Shown: positions 60,423-64,000 of the stretch, in pieces
How positions within the stretch are numbered: position 1 is the first letter of the stretch
Layout: each line of letters starts with the position of its first letter
Source: an uncultured Methylococcaceae bacterium
GTDB taxonomy: Bacteria; Pseudomonadota; Gammaproteobacteria; Methylococcales; Methylococcaceae
NCBI GenBank assembly: GCA_903934875.1
Contig: CAIZPP010000067.1
Span: forward strand, 1-64,000
Direction: 5' to 3'
DNA: 64,000 nt
Notes under the pieces: model-generated
Told to the model about the DNA's origin: nothing
The model's database searches: none
What the model saw: the letters and a program-made list of their open reading frames with translations, nothing else
Translations under genes and position numbers: made by a program

Positions 60423-62306
60423 ATGGTCAAAGAATACGAAATTCAAGTAATTCCAACCGTCCAAGCTGCGCTTGAACAGTTGACCGTCGATATATTGAAG
60501 GGACTGTTAAATCTACTGCCGTGCGAAAGCAAAGCCACTCGCAAAGCAGATTTAATCAGCGTCATCGAACAACATCTCCAGGGCGCAAAGCTGAAGGCAC
60601 TGTGGGAGAAGCTGGACGAAACGCAAAAAAATGCTGTCGCGGAAACCATATATTCCGACATTGGTTTTTTTAATGGGAGCCGTTTCCAAGCCAAGTATGG
60701 TGTCTTACCGGTGTTTGGAACCAAGAGCGATAGCTGGGGCCAGGCGAAGCCGACGGTATTGCGCTTGTTCATATACCCAGTAGAGCATTATGGTGGCATC
60801 GGTTGCGTTCCCGAAGACTTGCGGAAATCGCTAATTAAATTTGTGGTCAAACCGCTCGCCGCCGGACTGCCTGTGGTTGATGAGTTGCCGGACTGCTTCG
60901 AGCGGGAGGATACACCCTACCGGTGGCAAAATGGCGGCGATAGCATGACCGTGCAAAAGTCCGTGATCAATACCGTCCAAATTCCACTGGTCCAACGCGA
61001 CACCGAGGGGGATGCGCTAGCCGAGGCGGTAATCATGTTGCGTCTGGTCGATCAGGGCAAGATTGCCGTCAGCGACAAGACCAATCTCCCCGGCACTGTG
61101 GTACTGCGGGAACTCGGCAATGCATTGAGCCGTGGCGACTATTATCCACCCAGCGCGACTTCTCCCGACGGCGAGGATGGCATAGGCCCGATCAAAGCCT
61201 TTGCCTGGCCGCTGTTAATCCAGTCTGCGGGACTGGTGGAACTGCATGGTAAAAAACTCGCCCTCACCAAAACGGGCCGGAACGCCATAGGCAAGAACGG
61301 TTCCGAGATTTTGCGGGGGATTTGGCAGCGTTGGATAAAGGGCAAGCAATTCGACGAATTCAACCGCATCGACACCATCAAAGGACAGACCGGCAAGGGC
61401 AAGCGCTCCATGACCGCCGCCACAAGCCGGCGCGTCGTGATTGAGAAGGCCCTGCGGCAGTGCCCACAGGGTGCGTGGATTAAATTCGACGACTTTTCGC
61501 GCTACCTGAAGGCATCGGGTCATGACTTCGAAATCACCAGTGAACCTTGGAGCCTGTACATCGCCGACTCGAACTACGGTAGCTTAGGCCATGCGGGCTT
61601 TCACGGTTGGGCCATCTTGCAGAAGCGTTATCTGGCATGCTTGTTGTTTGAGTATGCAGCCACCTTGGGGCTGGTCGATATTGCCTATGTCGATCCTTGG
61701 GAGGCAACCTGCGACTTCAGCCATTTGTGGGGCATCGACGACCTGAATTTCCTCAGTCGCTACGACGGCTTACTCTATTTCCGCCTCAACCCCTTAGGTG
61801 CCTTTTGCCTAGGACTAGCGGACAAATACCAGCCAACTCGCCTCGAGACTAAGACCTTATTGCAAGTTCTGCCCAACCTGCACATTAGCGTTGTGTCAGA
61901 GGGACTTTCTTTAGAAGAGTCCTTATTCTTAGATACTTGGGCGGAGCGAAGTTCGGGTACTTTCTGGCGGCTGGATCGGGGCAAAATTCTTCAGGCCATA
62001 GAACGCGGGCAGCGGATTGCCGAACTGCGCGACTTTCTCGCCGCACGCGACGGACAAGGTTTGCCCGATGCCGTCGAATCCTTCCTAAACACCACCGCCA
62101 GGCAAGCCGAAGCGCTGAAAAACATCGGCACTGTATTGTTGATCGAATGTGCCGATGACGATGTCGCCGAACTGATCGCCAGGCACGAACAAACCAAGTC
62201 TTTATGTCAATGGGTAGGGCCAAGGCGTTTGGCCGTCAAACTTGATGCCGAGGAGCGTTTCCGGCAGGCGGTGCGCGATTTGGGATATGGGATGGCTAGA
62301 GGGTGA
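60423..62306 (+). CDS. Uncharacterised protein resembling helicase-associated (PF13625-type) proteins
   Basis: 627-residue soluble protein without P-loop or nuclease motifs that I can see. The C-terminal third (LEESLFLDTWAERSSGTFWR, IERGQRIAELRDFLAARDGQ, LPDAVESFLNTTARQAEALK) resembles the XPB/helicase-associated domain proteins common in Actinobacteria, where it accompanies winged-helix regions. The middle part looks like stacked winged helices. No helicase gene is adjacent. Both ends are bounded by repeats: a CAGC-box end 3 nt before the ATG and another 19 nt after the stop. Function is unknown. Confidence 0.55.
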   Translation: MVKEYEIQVIPTVQAALEQLTVDILKGLLNLLPCESKATRKADLISVIEQHLQGAKLKALWEKLDETQKNAVAETIYSDIGFFNGSRFQAKYGVLPVFGTKSDSWGQAKPTVLRLFIYPVEHYGGIGCVPEDLRKSLIKFVVKPLAAGLPVVDELPDCFEREDTPYRWQNGGDSMTVQKSVINTVQIPLVQRDTEGDALAEAVIMLRLVDQGKIAVSDKTNLPGTVVLRELGNALSRGDYYPPSATSPDGEDGIGPIKAFAWPLLIQSAGLVELHGKKLALTKTGRNAIGKNGSEILRGIWQRWIKGKQFDEFNRIDTIKGQTGKGKRSMTAATSRRVVIEKALRQCPQGAWIKFDDFSRYLKASGHDFEITSEPWSLYIADSNYGSLGHAGFHGWAILQKRYLACLLFEYAATLGLVDIAYVDPWEATCDFSHLWGIDDLNFLSRYDGLLYFRLNPLGAFCLGLADKYQPTRLETKTLLQVLPNLHISVVSEGLSLEESLFLDTWAERSSGTFWRLDRGKILQAIERGQRIAELRDFLAARDGQGLPDAVESFLNTTARQAEALKNIGTVLLIECADDDVAELIARHEQTKSLCQWVGPRRLAVKLDAEERFRQAVRDLGYGMARG

Positions 62307-62325
62307 ACGGAGTGGCTGTTTGCAA

Positions 62326-62360
62326 TACAGCGTTTTCAACATCAATCGGTTACTTGATAA
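62326..62360 (+). repeat. CAGC-box half after the PF13625-type gene
   Basis: TACAGCGTTTTCAACATCAA followed by CGGTTACTTGATAAG is a half element in direct orientation, 19 bp after the stop. Its continuation is replaced by the element at 62386. Confidence 0.75.
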
Positions 62361-62385
62361 GGCTTGTGGCTGTTGCTAGATATTT

Positions 62386-62499
62386 TTGGCTCTTTGGGAA
62401 TCCGCATGGTGACCAGCGGCGGGCATATACAGGCCATTATTTTTACAGTGTATCGCTATTTCCCAGAGCCGTTTACCATGCGAATTCCCAAAGAACCAG
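62386..62499. mobile_element. MITE-like element, TTGGTTCTTTGGGAA family
   Basis: 114 bp with ends TTGGCTCTTTGGGAATCCGC and GCGAATTCCCAAAGAACCA, inverted with few mismatches. Between the ends is GGTGACCAGC-rich DNA unlike the 60037 copy, so only the ends are conserved. Confidence 0.72.
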
Positions 62500-62573
62500 A
62501 TTCTAAGGATAATAATAAAGGACGCCCAATTAGACCCTATTGTGTGTATGTGCCTTGGAAAATGATATAACCT

Positions 62574-62637
62574 AAAAGTAACTCTTTGATGTTAAGAAGG
62601 CTGTAACAAGTAACTCTTCGATATTAAAAACGCTGTA
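62574..62637 (-). repeat. Tandem CAGC-box halves forming the metH leader
   Basis: Two half elements in a row: TAACTCTTTGATGTTAAGAA ending GGCTGTA at 62605, and AAGTAACTCTTCGATATTAA ending CGCTGTA at 62637. The second ends 8 nt before the metH ATG. The pair suggests tandem duplication with divergence. Confidence 0.78.
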
Positions 62638-62645
62638 TTTCAAAT

Positions 62646-64000
62646 ATGAACGACTCAACCCAACGCACCGAATTATTCAAAAAAAGCTTGGCGGAACGTA
62701 TTTTGTTCTTGGATGGGGCCATGGGCACCATGATCCAAACCTACAAGCTGGAGGAAAAGGATTACCGGGGTGTACGCTTCGCCGATTGGCCACGCGACCT
62801 GAAAGGCAACAACGACCTGCTGTCGCTGACCCAGCCCCACATCATCCAGGCTATAGAGCGGGCTTATTTGGAGGCGGGTTCGGATATTCTGGAAACCAAT
62901 ACATTCAATGCCACCCGCATTGCCATGGCTGATTACGGCATGGAAGAACTCGCCTATGAAATCAATGTCGCCTCCGCCCGGCTGGCCCGGCAAGTGGCCG
63001 ACGAGGCAGAGGCCAAAAACCCCGCCAAACCGCGCTTCGTCGCCGGGGTCATAGGGCCGACCAACCGCACCGCGTCGATGTCCCCCGATGTCAACGATCC
63101 GGGCTTTCGCAATGTCAGTTTTGCCGAACTAGTGGATGCCTATTACGAAGCCACTCGCGGTCTGGTGGATGGCGGCGCAAACCTATTGATGATTGAGACG
63201 ATTTTTGACACCCTGAACGCCAAAGCGGCCATTTTTGCGGTGGAGAAATACTTCGATGACTTTAGGGTAAAACTGCCGGTGATGATCTCGGGAACGATCA
63301 CCGACGCTTCGGGCCGCACTCTGTCTGGACAGACCACCGAGGCTTTTTGGAATTCGCTGCGCCATGTCGAACCCATTTCCTTTGGTTTCAATTGCGCCCT
63401 AGGACCGGACAAGCTGCGCCCCTATATCGAAGAGCTTGCCCGGATTGCCAACACCCATGTCTCGGCCCATCCCAACGCAGGGCTACCCAATGAATTTGGC
63501 GAATATGACCTGACCCCGGAGGCCATGGCCAAGGAGGTCGCCGACTGGGCGAAAAACGGCTACTTGAATATCATTGGCGGTTGCTGCGGGTCATCCCCCC
63601 GGCACATCAAAGCCATCCACGATGCCGTCGAGCATTTGCCTCCGCGCCGCATCCCCGATATCCAGCCACAGCTACGTCTGGCCGGGCTGGAGCCGACCAA
63701 CATCGGGCCGGATTCGCTGTTTGCCAATATCGGCGAGCGCACCAATGTCACCGGCTCGGCGCTGTTCCGCCGTTTGATCCGCGAGGAGCAATACGAACAG
63801 GCCTTAGACGTGGCTAGGCAGCAAGTGGAAAACGGCGCGCAAGTCATCGACATCAATATGGACGAAGGCATGTTGGACTCGAAAGCGGCGATGGTGCGGT
63901 TTCTCAACCTGATTGCAGCCGAACCCGACATCGCCCGTGTGCCGGTCATGCTGGATTCTTCCAAATGGGATATCCTCGAAGCCGGTTTGCAGTGCATCCA
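62646..64000 (+). CDS. metH: Cobalamin-dependent methionine synthase, 5' part
   Basis: The frame starts at ATG 62646 and runs off the window end with 451 codons visible. It begins [20 protein letters not shown], the start of the homocysteine-binding domain. The zinc-binding cysteines are in SFGFNCALG and GGCCGSSP. The pterin-binding domain starts at about residue 355 with [18 protein letters not shown] and continues [17 protein letters not shown]. The enzyme methylates homocysteine using methyltetrahydrofolate and cobalamin. No cobalamin riboswitch is recognisable upstream; that space holds two CAGC-box halves and a MITE. Confidence 0.95.
   Translation, partial: MNDSTQRTELFKKSLAERILFLDGAMGTMIQTYKLEEKDYRGVRFADWPRDLKGNNDLLSLTQPHIIQAIERAYLEAGSDILETNTFNATRIAMADYGMEELAYEINVASARLARQVADEAEAKNPAKPRFVAGVIGPTNRTASMSPDVNDPGFRNVSFAELVDAYYEATRGLVDGGANLLMIETIFDTLNAKAAIFAVEKYFDDFRVKLPVMISGTITDASGRTLSGQTTEAFWNSLRHVEPISFGFNCALGPDKLRPYIEELARIANTHVSAHPNAGLPNEFGEYDLTPEAMAKEVADWAKNGYLNIIGGCCGSSPRHIKAIHDAVEHLPPRRIPDIQPQLRLAGLEPTNIGPDSLFANIGERTNVTGSALFRRLIREEQYEQALDVARQQVENGAQVIDINMDEGMLDSKAAMVRFLNLIAAEPDIARVPVMLDSSKWDILEAGLQCI

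Noticed and set aside
62326-62645. Cobalamin riboswitch before metH
   Set aside because: The space is filled by identifiable repeat elements and lacks the conserved B12-box pattern.

Overview
The window reads as a stretch of a gammaproteobacterial chromosome. The evidence is an Escherichia-type frdABCD quinol:fumarate reductase, MsbA, an O-antigen ligase-like protein, UvrB, UbiX, oligopeptidase A, an H-NS-type protein and a CusCBA metal pump, all of the type expected in Gammaproteobacteria. The genus cannot be fixed from this window; a methanotroph-like (Methylococcales) or other microaerophilic gammaproteobacterium would fit, but that is a guess. No rRNA, tRNA, CRISPR array or complete autonomous insertion sequence was seen.

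Layout. 0.4-5.3 kb: a 4-hydroxybutyrate module (4-hydroxybutyryl-CoA dehydratase and CoA-transferase, with a divergent Fe-type alcohol dehydrogenase). 5.4-9.9 kb: frdABCD and alanine dehydrogenase. 10-14.7 kb: a four-gene minus-strand operon (GT87-like, ArnT-like, YdjC-family deacetylase, GT2) that resembles the Francisella lipid A amino-sugar pathway. 14.8-19.8 kb: a dynamin-like GTPase, an AT-rich two-gene ATPase island and a sigma-54 activator. 20-28.5 kb: an LPS/exopolysaccharide cluster (VTT membrane protein, AsnB-like, two GT4 enzymes, O-antigen ligase, MsbA). 28.8-34 kb: DUF2780 lipoprotein, H-NS, CbpA, SGNH protein, UbiX and a flavin-binding-fold protein. 34.2-39.7 kb: uvrB, an HD-GYP gene and prlC. 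40-46.7 kb: two STAND-like NTPases and a histidine kinase/response regulator pair. 47-53 kb: cusCBA. 53.1-57.2 kb: vapBC, agmatinase plus deoxyhypusine synthase-like, and an LprI/DUF642 fusion. 57.3-59.2 kb: a secreted chitinase. 60.4-64 kb: a helicase-associated-type protein and the 5' part of metH.

The most unusual property is the intergenic DNA. A roughly 122-bp palindromic element, called here the CAGC-box element, is bounded by TA-CAGCGTTTTCA and its inverted copy. It occurs as about five full copies (two of them split by other insertions) and more than ten half or degenerate copies, and it often occupies the whole space between two genes. At least seven genes start within about 10 nt of its end with no separate Shine-Dalgarno sequence. 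Three genes (the O-antigen ligase, the histidine kinase and prlC) take their last codons and stop codon from it. At least six other small inverted-repeat families are present. Several are nested inside CAGC-box copies and several show apparent target-site duplications. A different hairpin repeat lies in frame inside cusA.

Together the genes suggest a cell that can run a low-oxygen fumarate/succinate/4-hydroxybutyrate branch, decorates its envelope extensively and resists copper or silver. Its intergenic space appears to have been remodelled repeatedly by small non-autonomous elements that have become part of gene boundaries.
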